A DNA stretch of 64,000 bases from Aselliscus stoliczkanus (lineage: Eukaryota; Chordata; Mammalia; Chiroptera; Hipposideridae). Below the pieces are notes generated by a model. It searched no databases and was not told where the DNA came from. It worked only from the letters and a program-made list of their open reading frames with translations. Location: positions 106,541,478 through 106,605,477 of the forward strand of contig CM066738.1 in the NCBI GenBank assembly GCA_033961575.1. Reading direction: 5' to 3'. The translations under genes were made by a program, and so were the position numbers. The stretch's first letter is position 1. Every line of letters starts with the position of its first letter. Shown here one piece after another: positions 1 through 12,699 of the stretch.

Positions 1-1203
1 CAGGACAAAATACTCACGATTTCAATGGTATCAATTATACAGCCATAATAACTAACAAAGCTTGTTAAAAGCTGAATTGTAACATTGACTGTAGTGTGTC
101 ATGGGAATATGAGCAATTTAGGTGTAAGGGCTTAGAAACCATCAACAACCATCCTGATTACCTATAAAACAGAGGTCAGAGAAATGTAAAATTTTGTCTC
201 CTTCTATGGAAAATGACTTTTAAAGTCTTTGAAGTGGTTTGCACTTTATTCTGTTGTTTAATAAAACATAGTAATATATTTTAGATTTTGGAGAGTATCC
301 CAGGGTCAAAAATCAGTGACTCTTCTAGGATCCAGTAGCTTTTTCAAAGGTGTACAATTGTCTACTGCAGGTGGCATGTTCTAGATGAGAAAACTCGTGT
401 GGTCACTGCTGTGATTATTCCATGAGGCCTTACTGCACGTGGCATATTCTCTCAGTATTGGAAGCCTTGGTAACAGAATAAGATGGAATCAGGCATGAGG
501 TCCAGCAGCTCTCTAGACCTACTGTGGAGTGCATCTGGGTCTTTGCAGCACAGAAAGCTGGTAACTGTCATGTCACCCACCATGTAGGTCGGGGCACTCT
601 TCTAAGTGTGACACACTCTGTCTCCAGAACTCAGAGAAGCTATCCAATAGCATGCTTTCATCCTTTGCTGTGGGAGGTGCAATACACAATAATTTGTCCT
701 TTGCTCTCCTTGCTTGGAATGGCCAGGTCAACTGTATGTGTCACCACCGAATTTTTTTTAGTGGAACTCTTGGATTCATACTGCTTTTATAGACTTAGTG
801 GCAAATTCCCTTCTGAAATTAAAATAGTAAAATAATAAAAATATATTTAAACATTTAAAATACAGTATCAAAACCTACACTAGTTTATAAAATCATAGGT
901 ACACATTTCTGCCTTTAATCAGATTGTTAAATTCCATACCTAACCTTCTTGGAGTCAGTGAATAACTGGTAAACTTAATGTGAATTAGTTCTTCTCATTG
1001 ACATGATAGGAAAGCAAAGAGAAATTTGAAGATGATCAAAATGCTTTATATGGGAAACTGAGTATAAATCCCCAAACCTGCAGGATATTAAAGTACTTGT
1101 ATTGTGAAATTAGACAACTGAAAGATATATCATCTGTAATCAATAAGATTCTGCATTAAACTGCTGATGACAAATGGCTCAAAATTAACTGAGAAACACT
1201 TTC
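1..1203. other. Intergenic, nothing recognised
   Basis: AT-rich single-copy-looking sequence. A 103-codon frame at 524-835 has no domain and no support. Confidence 0.6.
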
Positions 1204-1218
1204 AAATTGCATCTTCTG

Positions 1219-1305
1219 GGCCGGCTGAGTGGCGTGGTGGTTAAGCGCTGGCTTAGGAAGCCAGTGGCCCCGGTTCGGGTCCCACATATGAGGGCCAGTG
1301 ACACT

Positions 1306-1337
<32 letters not shown>

Positions 1338-1338
1338 A
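1219..1338 (+). mobile_element. Short tRNA-derived SINE, about 105 bp plus A tail
   Basis: The element starts GGCCGGCTGAGTGG, has an A-box-like GTGGTTAAGCG and a B-box-like GGTTCGGGTCC, and ends at ACTGCCCTC followed by a pure A run. It is flanked by a perfect 15-bp duplication AAATTGCATCTTCTG at 1204-1218 and 1336-1350. The perfect duplication and clean tail suggest a fairly young insertion. The head resembles a tRNA-Ser gene but has lost a proper cloverleaf. Confidence 0.92.
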
Positions 1339-1957
1339 TTGCATCTTCTGTGGATGGAGGTGAACATGCATGATGTAGATTCTGAAAATGATTGTCAAGA
1401 CACAAATATTTGGGTAATCTGGATTAAATTTAATAATGTATTAAATTCATCGATAGCTAATGCAAATACTGGCTGTTTTTAATTAAAAAAAACAATGCTG
1501 AAAACAATCAAGACCAGCAGGCCAGTCAATGGAGCTTAGTCCACAATTAACCAGAAATGGTATGGGAGGCATTTAATTTGACAGAATGATTTGCTCCATA
1601 TTGCAGTTAAGAAAAATGATTAAAGCCCTTTGATTCAGTTGGCAATGAGAGTTTGAAAGCTTTTCAAACTCAATCAACTGCTTTCTGAAACCCCATAGCG
1701 ACTTCCTGTACTTGTCCACTAGGTTTGCCTATTGACATGAGAACAGTCACACCTTTCAAGTTAGATCATCCTGACTCCTTTAGTTCTAACCCTGAGGAAT
1801 TTCCAATTGAACTTCAACATTTGTATTAGTCACTCAGTATCAACAATATTGTTGTTGCCTTCTTCTTAGGGTAAAATTACTCTTGGATTTCAGCAGGCTG
1901 TTCACCTCCTCTTCCGCTTCTAAAATACCCTTAGATGCATATTACTAATGATAATTA

Positions 1958-2040
1958 TTGGGTTGTTGGAAAACCCAATGACGTATTTTTTTCTACATTT
2001 TTCGTTGCAAAAATGCATCATGACTTTTCCGACAACCCAA
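1958..2040. mobile_element. 83-bp mariner-type miniature element (MADE1-like size)
   Basis: Terminal inverted repeats start TTGGGTTGTTGGAAAA and end TTTTCCGACAACCCAA, and the element is flanked by TA on each side (1956-1957 and 2041-2042). The inverted similarity continues inward to about 32 bp per arm, leaving a short central loop. The structure is that of a nonautonomous Tc1/mariner element. No coding capacity is present. Confidence 0.85.
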
Positions 2041-2042
2041 TA

Positions 2043-4537
2043 ATAATAATCTTTGGTTCATGAGACACCATTATCATCCATACATGGCTGGTGCATTCTT
2101 GTTCTTTCTCTTTCTCTCTCTCATTTTCATGCATTCTTAAAATTAATATGATGAACATCTAAAACCCACTACCTGACCTAATGTTAAGATATTAGCATTA
2201 AACTTTCCTCCCTTCTCCATTCTTCTTACTCCTTTAATTTTGAAAGGAGTAATTAAAGATAAGAGGGGGGCAAATATAAAATGCAAAATTTGAGAAATTA
2301 CCAGAAGAGAGAACATTTTGAAGGCGAAGGATGAGGGTAAAATGAGCAGAGGAAGAAATGAGATGGAGTGAGAACAGGAAGACCCAGATGGATGGACAGA
2401 GGCAACACAAAAAGGCAGAGAGAGAGCCTCTTTCCTCCACACCCACATTACCCTCCCAGCGTGTGTCTGTGAGAGGCTGTGAGCCTGAGAAGCAGTGATA
2501 GCAGAAAGGCCCTTTAATCTTCTGGGTCTGGGGAGTGGTCATTTTAAAGATCTCTTCCAGCTGAGATAATACCACTCTTATCATTTCTAAATTCCTATAT
2601 CTCATGGGAGACTTTTTTTTTTTGCTTTTGAGAAAATATTAGTGAAAGAGAGACTTTAAAAGGAACCTTCCCTGAATATCAGTCTGGTATTTACTAGGTT
2701 CATGCAGAAATGATAATGTCTTTTAAAGCTCTTCCTTAAATCATTAGGACAGAATTCACTCTGGAAATAACACCACCGTGTTGTATTCAGTTAGACTTAA
2801 AGATATGTCAGCTCAAAATTAATTTTTCTTTATTCATGAATATTGAAGGAAATGGAGAGAAAAGGTGCACCTTTTTTCTTCATTGTGCCCTATTGACAGT
2901 TATTAGTGGGCATTGGCAGCTATTAATTGGTGCTTTCAGTGAAGGACATTGGTACACTCTTCCTTTAACCTCGAAGCATATTCTGTACCTTACCTTCAAA
3001 ACCTCTTCCCTTGTTTTTCATCACCTGTAATATATTTTACTTGCTTGGTCTATTGCTTATTTCCCAGCCTTCTAGAATGAGGGCAGAAATTTTTGTCTGG
3101 TTGCTAATATATTCCAACTATTTATAACTTCTTGTACACAGTAGGTTCTCCCTCCATATTTGTAAAATAAGTGAATAGACTTCATTTAGAAACTGTATAG
3201 TCCCACTTTAACAAAATCTAATGTTTTAATGAAATAACTCCTTTGGAATTTTCTCCATGAAAGAAATAATTGTCAACTATGTTTTAAAGATTAAATTCTT
3301 CCAACCTTTCATTACCCCATGCTCATTAATACGTGTTCAAATAAATATCAGGTGGCAAATTGTATAATTAAATATAAATACTTATTTTCCCCTAATTACA
3401 AATTCAAATGCTTTTCACCACTACATTCGTTATGCTGTTTCCTTGATCTTATGAACCATTAATGGATGTCAAATTTTATCACTGAATTTGCTCTGAAATG
3501 CCTATCTGATCATGTATGAGTTTCTACTTTGCACAACAGAATACTTAGCAAGAGGCGGAGAGGAGGGGGAGGAACGGAGGGACAGAGGGGAAAGCAGAGA
3601 GAGAGGAGGGGTGGGGAGACGTCTTTTAAGACCAACAGGAAGAGCCATATCAATGAGATTAGCAGTACTATTCTTGGGATAAAAAATGGATACAGGCTTG
3701 CAATCTTGTCTAATCTATGTAGCCAGATTTATTTCAGAAGTGAAAAGGTTTGTAAAAGTAATCTAGTACTTTTATTGTTATTTGTTCACAATCCCAGGGA
3801 AGTCTACAGTTGCTCTCTATAACCAAGCATGCTGATGTATCTACAGTAAATTATATTTACTCTTCAGTGGGGTCAACATTCTATTATATGCAATAATACA
3901 AATATAACTGCACTGTGCATATCCTAATGACAAGTACAGAATCCATTAACTACATATATATATATATATATATATATAAAATGATTGTTAATCATTTCTT
4001 ATTACCTCTATGGATGTATATTGTTTTGTAAAAATATGCCCTATGATTAAACAGTGCCTGAAAATTTATTCAGTTGAGTGAAAGCAGGAGTAAAAGTTGG
4101 AATGACCTGAATTGTTCAGGAGTATGAAAAAGTAAAGGCCCTCAGGATTTTAGAATTCATTTGGGAAGACACACTATATAAGTTAGAGTAATTAAACAAG
4201 GAAGCCATTAGACTGCGTTGCTGTCATGCACTAGTAGCCTGAGGAAGCAACCCAAAACTTTGACAGGGTCCATACACTGGCATCCAAGAAAGTGAAAGTT
4301 AGGACAACCAACCACCAACAGCCACCTTGGCTTTCCGAAGTCAGGCAGCTGCTTAAGCTATAGTGATAGAATAATGTCCTTCTTTGCTTCAGCATCTTCA
4401 CTATGAAAACCACTTTATTAGTTCCAATTGGTGGAGTAGTCCTAACTGCTTTCGGTTTGGTGCTGCCTGATTTGGTGTTCATTTAAAAAAAAACTCTTTA
4501 AAATTTTAATGTACCTCAGTTTACCTTTCAACATATA
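2043..4537. other. Intergenic, old repeats only
   Basis: It holds an L2-like tail (about 3060-3180), a purine-rich AGG tract (3548-3620) and an AT microsatellite (3953-3978). No gene is seen. Confidence 0.6.
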
Positions 4538-4667
4538 CAGAGAGGGTGCCAAAAAAAGTATACATATTTTAAGAAAGGAAAAACCTGTATGAAAATTTTA
4601 ATACTCAATATACACCAATAATAAAAGATGAATACAAATCATGTGTATATTTTTTTGGCACCCCCGG
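4538..4667. mobile_element. 130-bp mariner-type element, GGGTGCC family
   Basis: It starts CAGAGAGGGTGCCAAAAAAA and ends TTTTTTTGGCACCCCCGG, with TA at both edges. The inner part of the inverted repeat includes GTATACATA/TGTGTATA. It shares its termini with the element at 35926-36159 but lacks the transposase remnant, so it is an internally deleted relative. Confidence 0.8.
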
Positions 4668-4669
4668 TA

Positions 4670-6482
4670 TACATGTTAAAATAAAATATTCAAAAATAAA
4701 AGATATTCTGAGATTAATGCAAAGCAAAATGATACAGATTATAGGATATATCATTTTCATGGTGGCCAGTTAAGTGGTTAAGATGGGATACTAAAAAGGT
4801 TCAAATTGAATTGGATATATTGGGCAGCAAATAGACAGCTGCTAAGGCCAGGACAAAGGGACCGTTTGCTAAGTTATACTGGGTTGGCTTGTGACAAAGG
4901 GGACAACTAGGGCATTTTACCTGAGGCATGTTTCTGCAGCTATCTGCACACAGCTGGGTTAAAAAAATCCTGCCAAAATGAAACCGTTAGGGCATTTGTA
5001 TGCACAATGATATATGAAAAAGACAGTTCGATCTTTATTTCATACTAACTCATTCCATTATAGCAGACTTTTGCTTTCCACAAAATTTGTTTTGATTTTT
5101 TTTGCTGTTTTGCTTTTATGAAAACGTTACTTTTGTAATTTCAAAAGACCCTGTTTCTAAGCGATGATTCCGCTTTCACCAAAATTCCATTACTAACCTA
5201 CCAAATATATTATGAATTAAAAGCATATCATCTTAACAAATTGCAACAAAACAACAAATTGGAAAATATGGGTTACACAAACATTCATAAGCTCAGAGAA
5301 TGAACATTTCTTTTTTAGGTAAGCAGATAAGTCATGATTATACCTCTTTTACCTGACAAGTATTGCCAAATATCATAACACCTGAATCCCACCATCCCCA
5401 TACCATATGTGATCCTTTACTGGCTCAAACCCTGAGGTAAAATTCATGTATAACTAGTATAGGTGAATATATATATATATATATATTTTGCAAAATGATT
5501 TTAAAAATATGCACCCATATTATTAAGCTTCTTACTAAGTGTTAAGTTGTAACACAAGCTGTCTTTTAAGTCATTTAATGATTTTTTAAAAATCATTAAT
5601 GTAATCTTTTAGTATGACATGGCGGTCACTAGCAAAGTGTGATCCTATCTGAGGTATGAGTTGGTGAAAGAAAACACACTAATTTTTTTCAAAATCTTCC
5701 TCATTGCATTGACTATGGTTAGGAAACATAAAGTCTCAGAGCCTAGAACAATTACCTCATATTCTATGATATGTTATGTTCTATTATGCTGAGCCCTCTC
5801 AGATGGTACTGAAATAACAGCAGTGATACACAAAATAGAGTGTATGCTGTGTGTAAATATACTTGAGTATTTAGTATCTCTATTATTGATCAAGTCACAA
5901 AAATCACATTTGTGAGCCATTTGTAAATATCTTAATTTTAATAATTTTGTCCATATTTATGCACATAATCTCACATACATATTTTGTTACTTTCAGAACT
6001 CAGTAAAATGAAAGAGCCTAAACATTTATTATAATGTACATGTTTCTCAACAGACAATGAATGTATTTTCACATGCATGTCTTTTTTTATTTACTAACTG
6101 GTAACTTAAAAAAGAGAAAGAAATATAGAGATAGCTATTTCTCTCCTGACAAAACCAAATTTTCTCCTTAGTATAACAGCAACATAAAAAGTGAGCATGT
6201 CAAAATGTGCTTGGCATTAAAACAGCTGTGTCATAATATTATATATCCATAGGATTTTTTTAAGAGCTATCATCCAACAGGTAGGTCAGAACCAAATAGT
6301 ATACATCTGTGGAGTGCATTATAATTAATTACATAAGACAGGAATAGTTACTGGATTTTGTCAGGGGAATGCTATGGTGAAATGGTGTTTTTGAGAAGAT
6401 TCATTTAATCCATTGCCTATATAGTTTAGAGTTTGGAGAGTGTAAAGAAAAAGGTCAGTTAATAACCTATTATTTTTCTTTT
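4670..6482. other. Intergenic, AT-rich
   Basis: It holds a TA tract at 5467-5487. A diverged inverted-repeat-like sequence near 5050-5190 may be an old DNA transposon. Otherwise nothing is recognised. Confidence 0.5.
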
Positions 6483-6655
6483 TTAACATTATTTATTTAT
6501 TTATTTATTTTTAATTAGTTTCAGGTGTACAACACAGTGCAATAGTTATACTTTTTACCCCTCAAAGTGACAACCCCCTCCCCCAATTCGCCACCCCACT
6601 CCCCCCCCATATCATATATATCTATTACTCTTCCTCTGACTCTCTTCCACAGTAT
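6483..6655 (-). mobile_element. L1 3' end, antisense
   Basis: On the minus strand it reads GGGTTGTCACTTTG, then TATTGCACTGTGTTGTACAC and CTGAAACTAAT, followed by an A-rich tail with AAAT repeats, the usual end of bat/mammal L1 copies. The same tail occurs in sense at 27270-27548. The body upstream is truncated. Confidence 0.75.
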
Positions 6656-9264
6656 AACCTATTATTTTTAACCAGGATTTAAAGAAAATAGTCAGATAGG
6701 AGTGGAAATGAGAAGAGCTATTTCAAAGATAGAAAACATAAGATTAGGTTAATTATCATATTTTAGCGATGAAGAATAGCAAGGAATATTAAACATAGAA
6801 TTCCAGTTGGTTTTTTCCTCATATAAAAAGAAATATTCAAATGTAGTCCACCCGGGTTGGTGCAGTTGCTCAATGTCTCCCCCCACCACCTCCTCCAAGG
6901 ACGTTGGGTTCCATCTGCCTTCCAGACAGGAAGGGGAGGGGAGTCGGACCCAGGAGCATTGATAGTATTTATCACAAAAGCAAAATAATTATACAAACTA
7001 TTTTTTTCCAGATTTTCCCCTTACCATTTCCCCTCATGCATTAGAGTTGTACCTCGTGACCATTGACTGCTGACCACTACGACCATGATGACAAATGAGC
7101 CAGTTTTCTTGTCTCTTGGCATCTGTTGGATGATGCAATGGCAGGTACCAGCAGGAGCCTGGGAGATTTGGGAATAATTATTTCTCTGACTCTCCCAGGT
7201 GGGCACATGGTATGGCAGTGGTGAATTCTGCCTGCAAAGGCCACAGCTCTCACAGGGATATGGGGAGATCACTCTCCCCCTTATCCCCTGGATTCCTTTG
7301 TGGTTCCCCTTAACCCAACTATATCTTTGTAAATAATTCCTCATTTCTTCAATTGCTCATTTTGTGAGTACCCTTGTTTCCAGTTGAAACCCATACTAAC
7401 ATATGAGAAAAACAAATAAATTTTATTACAAAATTGTGTCTGAATAAAATGGGGAAAAAATAAGTCAATAGATATTGTGTAGGAAACTAGCAACTCAAAA
7501 ATTAGTTGGTTAACATAAAAATGAAACAAATTCTTGAATTTGCATGAAAAATATGACCTAAGAAAAATTTTAAACAGCCAATGAATTATTCCTATGTGAA
7601 GGTGAATAACAGGTTTTATGATTTTAAAGATTTAGATATAAAAGAGATAAGAAATATATACTATCAACACTTTCCCTTTTAAAAAACAATTAAAAGTAGC
7701 CATATTATGGGCTTTGAAATCAATTCAAGGAGGTATAGTTGAAATTAACTTCAGAAAAATATGATTTTTAAGCTGAATAAAATGTCAAAGCTTTCCTGAA
7801 AAAGCATATTATTCAAATGATATTTCAAAACAATAATCAAGATTTCAAGTTTAAAATTATAACAAGGTGGAGAAATGAGAGGAAGTTTATTTTGAAGAAT
7901 TTTTCAGAATTTAAGTATTTGCTGTACTGCTTGTGACAAATTGCTGGGAGTTGAAGTCTCACTCTTGAGCTGATAATGTTTAAAAAAGAAAATCACTTTG
8001 AAAAATAAAAGACAATCACAACTAGAATTTAAAACAAACTATACCTCCCAAGACATGGATGAAAATAAAAAGTAATGGAAAGGAAGTGTGTACATCAAAG
8101 GAAAAACAAAGGAAACATAAAGAAATAAATTGTAGGTGACAGAACTCAGCCAAGCATTTGTTATAACAATAGTTATAAATAAAACAAAACTTCTAATCAA
8201 ACAACAAACAAATAAGAAACTCAGACTGTGATGGGGTCAAACAGAGAATCCAAGGTCATACAACTTTCAGGAGATACGCCTTAAACAGACTGACACTAAT
8301 AGCAGAGGTAACATTATAGGCGAATTTTATTAGGCAAATGCAAATAAAATGCAAGGCAAAAATCAGTAAGTGGTACAAAATTAGTCATTTCCCATAAGAA
8401 GAAATTTCATAATATAATCAAAATTTATACTGAAACTGTGATAAATGAAACTGAAAGAAATATTTAAATTCCACACTGTTTCAAATTTAAAGGAGACATT
8501 GACATAAATTCAGAAGTTAATTAATTTCTGTCATGTAGTCTAACATATAAAAGAATACAGGAATCTGAATATTAATTTTATGTAATATGGATTATATCTG
8601 TGATATATCAGAATACTTGTGTGTTAACAACATGCATTTTTGAATTTTTATAACAGGAGATTCAAAGGAAATACTTGAAATAAATGACCTCTAGTTCCTT
8701 TAGAGTTTTTGGTTTTTCTTTTTTTCTTTTTTCCTTTTCTGCTCTATTACAAAATGGATGCATCAGTTGGTAAATTATTACCTGGATCCACACGAGTATC
8801 TTTCTTTTTCTTTTTCCTTTTTTTTTGAACCTTCATCATGACTTTCAGGTCACTAAGTAACATGTGAAAAATTATCTTTTCAGTGGCTTCTCATAGAACA
8901 TACTTTTGAGTCTTATTTCCTGTATTATATTCTGAGCAAGTGCCAGAAAATTACAAGACACTTTCCTTGTAGTAGTTTGTCATTTTAGGCATCCAGTCTT
9001 GGCTGAAAATCCAAAGAGAAAAAGGTCAAATCTCTTAACATTGAGGAGTTGATAAAACTCCGGGTAAAAGTTAATTCCCAAAACTCGCCTAAGAAAGCAA
9101 ACATATTTATGCCTCGATATACAGGTTGTTGATGAAATACATTTGTCTAAAGTTGAGTTTAATTTTTAAACAGTCAACTGGGTTTTCTTGACCTAAGCTG
9201 TCCATGCCCATTAAATAAGATATATTAGAAAAGGTATCGAAAATTCTAGCAAAAATCGCTTTAT
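6656..9264. other. Intergenic, AT-rich, no gene
   Basis: No domain-bearing frame is present. The 107-codon antisense frame at 7021-7344 looks spurious. Polypyrimidine runs lie near 8710-8830. Confidence 0.5.
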
Positions 9265-9280
9265 AAAAATGTACATTTTC

Positions 9281-9712
9281 TTTTCTTCTTTTAAAGATTT
9301 TATTGGGGAATCGAGGAAGGGAAACAGACAAGTTGCTGTCCATTTTTGTTCTTTAGTCTAGTTGTGGAACACGCCGCTTCACTGGCCCATGTTGGTATTG
9401 TGATCATTGCGCTCTTCCCGGGTGAGGCAGATCAGTTGCCGGCCATTGGACCGCCTCTCTAGGTGGCTCACGGCAGCTCACGCTGGCTGCCAGCCACTCA
9501 TGGTAGCCCATGGCAGCTCACTGCAGTCTCGCTGCAGCCTACGCCATTGCCGGCTACTCACGGCAACCCAGCTCCAGGTCCAGCTATTGTTCACCATCTT
9601 AGCTGTAGAGGGAGCAGTGTCACTGGCCCATGTGGGATCTGAACCTGGGCCCTACTGCTCAAAGCTCACCCTCCAAAGCCAACTCTTAACCAAGGAGCCA
9701 CTCAGCTGGCCC
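9281..9712 (-). mobile_element. Long composite tRNA-derived SINE, about 430 bp
   Basis: It is flanked by a perfect 16-bp duplication AAAAATGTACATTTTC at 9265-9280 and 9713-9728. On the minus strand it begins GGGCCAGCTGAGTGGC with the same head as the short SINE, runs through CAGTGACACTGC, and continues into a long GC-rich GGCTGCC/AGTGAGC-like repetitive middle. It ends near AATAAAATCTTTAAAAG. The same element is at 10535-10967. A 143-codon frame across it is not a gene. Confidence 0.9.
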
Positions 9713-10039
9713 AAAAATGTACATTTTCATTATCTGCAAAACTCCGCTCACCACTTATTTCCTGGGCAGAATTTCTTGTTTCATACCTTTAAAATATTAG
9801 GATGGAAATACACTAAAGCCATGTCTCCAGTGTCATAATTAATGTGATCCACTGTAATGGTGCACTCTCCTGTAAGAAAATTCAATAAAAAAATAATAAA
9901 TCAAAAGTCTAACATCATTTTGTACATCTGAAAAAAAAACTTATATATTTAAATTATATGTAATTTTGGTATTGAAAATACATTGCATCATAAGGTTAAT
10001 TTTCTCCTTTGATTTTCCCCTTCTGCTTGCATCCAAGAT

Positions 10040-10534
10040 ATTGAAAAATACATTTTAAGACTCAATCCATGAAGAAATAATTTATAAACTAGACTTCATT
10101 AAAGTTAAGAACTTCTGCTCCCAACAGACTATGTCAACAGAATGAGATGACAAGCTGCAGACTGGTAGAAAATATTTGCAGAAACCACTTCTGATAACGT
10201 ACTGTTCTCCAAAATATACAAAGACTTATTAAACCAATAATAAGAAACAACTCTGTTTAAAATTGGACCAAAGACCTTAACAGGCATCTCATCAAAGATA
10301 TGCAGAGGGCACATAAGCACATGAAAAGTTGTTCTACATCATATGTCATCAGAGAAATGCAAATTAAAACAATACCCCTATTAGAATGGCTAAAAGCCCA
10401 AACACTGACACCACCAAATGCTGGTTAGGATGTGGAGCAATAGGAATTCTCACTCACTGCTGGTGGGAATGCAAAATGGTGCATCCACTTTGGAAGACAG
10501 CTTGATAGTTCTTTTTATAAAACTAAACATGCTC
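10040..10534 (+). mobile_element. L1 fragment (end of ORF2 region), 5' part
   Basis: It carries typical L1 wording such as CTCATCAAAGATATGCAGA, AGAAATGCAAATTAAAAC and CTGGTGGGAATGCAAAATGG. It is interrupted by the long SINE and resumes at 10984. Many stop codons are present, so it is dead. Confidence 0.85.
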
Positions 10535-10967
10535 GGGCCAGTGGAGTGGCAGATTGGTTAAAAGCTGGCTTGGGACGCCAGCGGCCCCGGTTCGGATCCC
10601 ACATATGAGGGCCAGTGACACTGCCTTCTACAGCTAACAACACCTCCACCTGGAGCCAGGCTGCGAGCCCCGGGGACAATGTAGGCTGCAGCCCCTGCTG
10701 CAGTGGGCTGCCATAGGCTACAGTGAGTGGCTGGCAGCCACTGTGAGATGCCAATAGCCGCGGTGAGCGACCATCCAGAGGCCAGCGACCGATCTGCCTC
10801 ATCGGGGAAGAGCACAAGGACGATACCAACATGGGCCAGTGAAGCAACGTCCTCCGCAACTAGACTGAAGAACAAAAAGAGAACAGCTTGTCTGTTCCCC
10901 TTCCCCGATTACCCAACGCTGTTCCCCTCCCCCAATTCCCCAATAAAATCTTTAAAAAAAAAACCAA
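10535..10967 (+). mobile_element. Long composite SINE inserted in L1
   Basis: It is flanked by a perfect 16-bp duplication AAAACTAAACATGCTC at 10519-10534 and 10968-10983. It starts GGGCCAGTGGAGTGGC, has a B-box-like GGTTCGGATCC, shares CACATATGAGGGCCAGTGAC with the short SINE, then diverges into a GC-rich middle. It ends with a C/T-rich segment, CCAATAAAATC and an A run. The AATAAA near the tail marks a SINE of the polyadenylated type. Confidence 0.93.
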
Positions 10968-10983
10968 AAAACTAAACATGCTC

Positions 10984-11705
10984 ATACCATACAATCTGGA
11001 AATATGTTCCTTGGTATTTACCCAAAAGAACTGAAAATTACGTCTGCACAGAGACATGCACACAGATGTTTATAGAAGCTTTATTCATAATTATCAAAAC
11101 TTGGAAGCAACCAAGATATCCTTCAGGTGATGGATAAGCAACCTGTGGTCCGTGCAGTCCATGGAATATCATTCAGTGTTGCTAAAGAGAAATGAGCTAT
11201 TGAGCCATGAGAAGACGTACAGGAGCCTTAAATACATATTAATTGGTGAGGGAAGCCAATCTGAAAAGGCTATATAGATTGTATGATTCCAGCTATATGA
11301 CATTTTGGAAGAGGCAGAACTGTGGAGACAATGAAAGGATGAACGGTTGTCAGGGATTGGGATGAGGAGGAGGGAAGGAGAGGTGGAACACTGAGGGTTT
11401 TTAGGGCAGTGAAACTACTCTATGTGATACTATGGTGATGGATGTGAGTCGATACACGTTTGTCCAAACTCATAGAATGTACAACACCAGGGTGAGCCGT
11501 AAGGTGAACTATGGACTGTGAATGATAAGGGTGTGTCAATGTAGGTTCCTCTTCCTCAGTGGCTATATATGTAACCCTGTGGTGCGGGGTGTTGAAAATG
11601 GGGGATGCTGTGCATGTGGGGAGGCCGGGAGTATTTAGGAAAGCTCTGTGCCTTCCTCTCAATTTTGCTTTTCACCTTAAACTGCTTTAATAAAAAGTCT
11701 TTGAT
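10984..11705 (+). mobile_element. L1 3' end, continuation after the SINE
   Basis: This continues the interrupted L1: AAATATGTTCCTTGGTATTT, TTTATAGAAGCTTTATTCAT, CTTGGAAGCAACCAAGATAT, then the L1 3' untranslated sequence with GGTTGTCAGGGATTGGGATG, GTGATGGATG and a terminal AATAAAAAG near 11695. A CAACAACAAC/AAAAC tract follows at 11763-11810. Confidence 0.85.
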
Positions 11706-12359
11706 GCCAGCCTGAGCTGAGTTGCCGTTGAGCTGCCAACAGGTGGCAGGATGGCTCATCTAACAAAAAAACAAAAACAAAAACAAAACAACAACAACAA
11801 CAAAAAAGTCTTTATAAGAAATACATTTTGATGTGTCTTTACCAAATTCCACTGTAATACATAACTATTGTGTAAAATGGGATATATTTCTAAATTCTAT
11901 CTTCTATATAGGTATCATATATAGAGTTGGGGGTTTTTTTGAACCATCATAAAGGGCTATGCAGAGTTAGAGGAATGGATGAGAGAAAACCTAATGCATG
12001 TCATAAAGATACATTATCACTCTCCTCTTCAGAAATATATAAATGTGGAAAATAGGAAAGAAAATTTAGGTGAAATCAATTAAGGATTCACCATTTCATG
12101 TGACACTTCTCATGACTTCAAGCCTTCAAGCAATTTCAGTCTCAGATTTCCTGTGTTAGCCTCCAGGTTAATTTTTGTATTGTGTTTTCTGGCTCCTGAT
12201 CCAGGGTAGAGTGTAGGTCTTAGATAAGCAGCCCACATCTGCTGGGAAGCCTTAAAAACTGGATGGGATGGGAGAAGAGATAAAAGTCCAATATTCTATC
12301 AAATATTCAGAAGACAAAAGGGCACAGGAAAGTAAGATAGAAATCAGTACTGATTATAA

Positions 12360-12485
12360 TACTTAATAAATATTGAGTACTTACATTGAACACACATTCT
12401 TCTAAGGACTCTGATGTATTAACTCATTTAATTCTCAGAGCAGCCTTATGAAGTCTGGGCTATGAAATTGAATTCCTGCCTTACA
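12360..12485 (+). mobile_element. MIR fragment
   Basis: The motif series TTGAGTACTTACATTGAACA, TGATGTATTAACTCATTTAA and TTCTCAGAGCAGCCTTATGA matches the conserved core of MIR in sense orientation. It is an old and divergent copy. Confidence 0.7.
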
Positions 12486-12699
12486 TCACACACAAAAGTC
12501 AATTAGTGATGGAGATCTAAAAATGAAAATAAACTATGAAGCTTTTCAAGGTCAATATCAGAGAATAGGTTAATGATGTACTTTTTACATATCACATAAG
12601 TGTAAAAAAAGAATGATAAATTCAACTGCACTGAAATTTAAAAAATCAATATTCATAAAATGTCACCATAAAGAGTATGAAACACTAGACAAAAATTCA

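Noticed and set aside
1219..1300. tRNA gene
   Set aside because: A- and B-box-like motifs are present, but the stems do not pair as a mature tRNA and the A tail with target duplication shows a SINE. The same holds for the other SINE heads.
9407..9838. 143-codon plus-strand frame
   Set aside because: It lies mostly within a long SINE on the opposite strand.
10515..10875. Antisense frames of 105-114 codons
   Set aside because: They are translations of the long SINE, and the same peptide words recur at other SINE copies.
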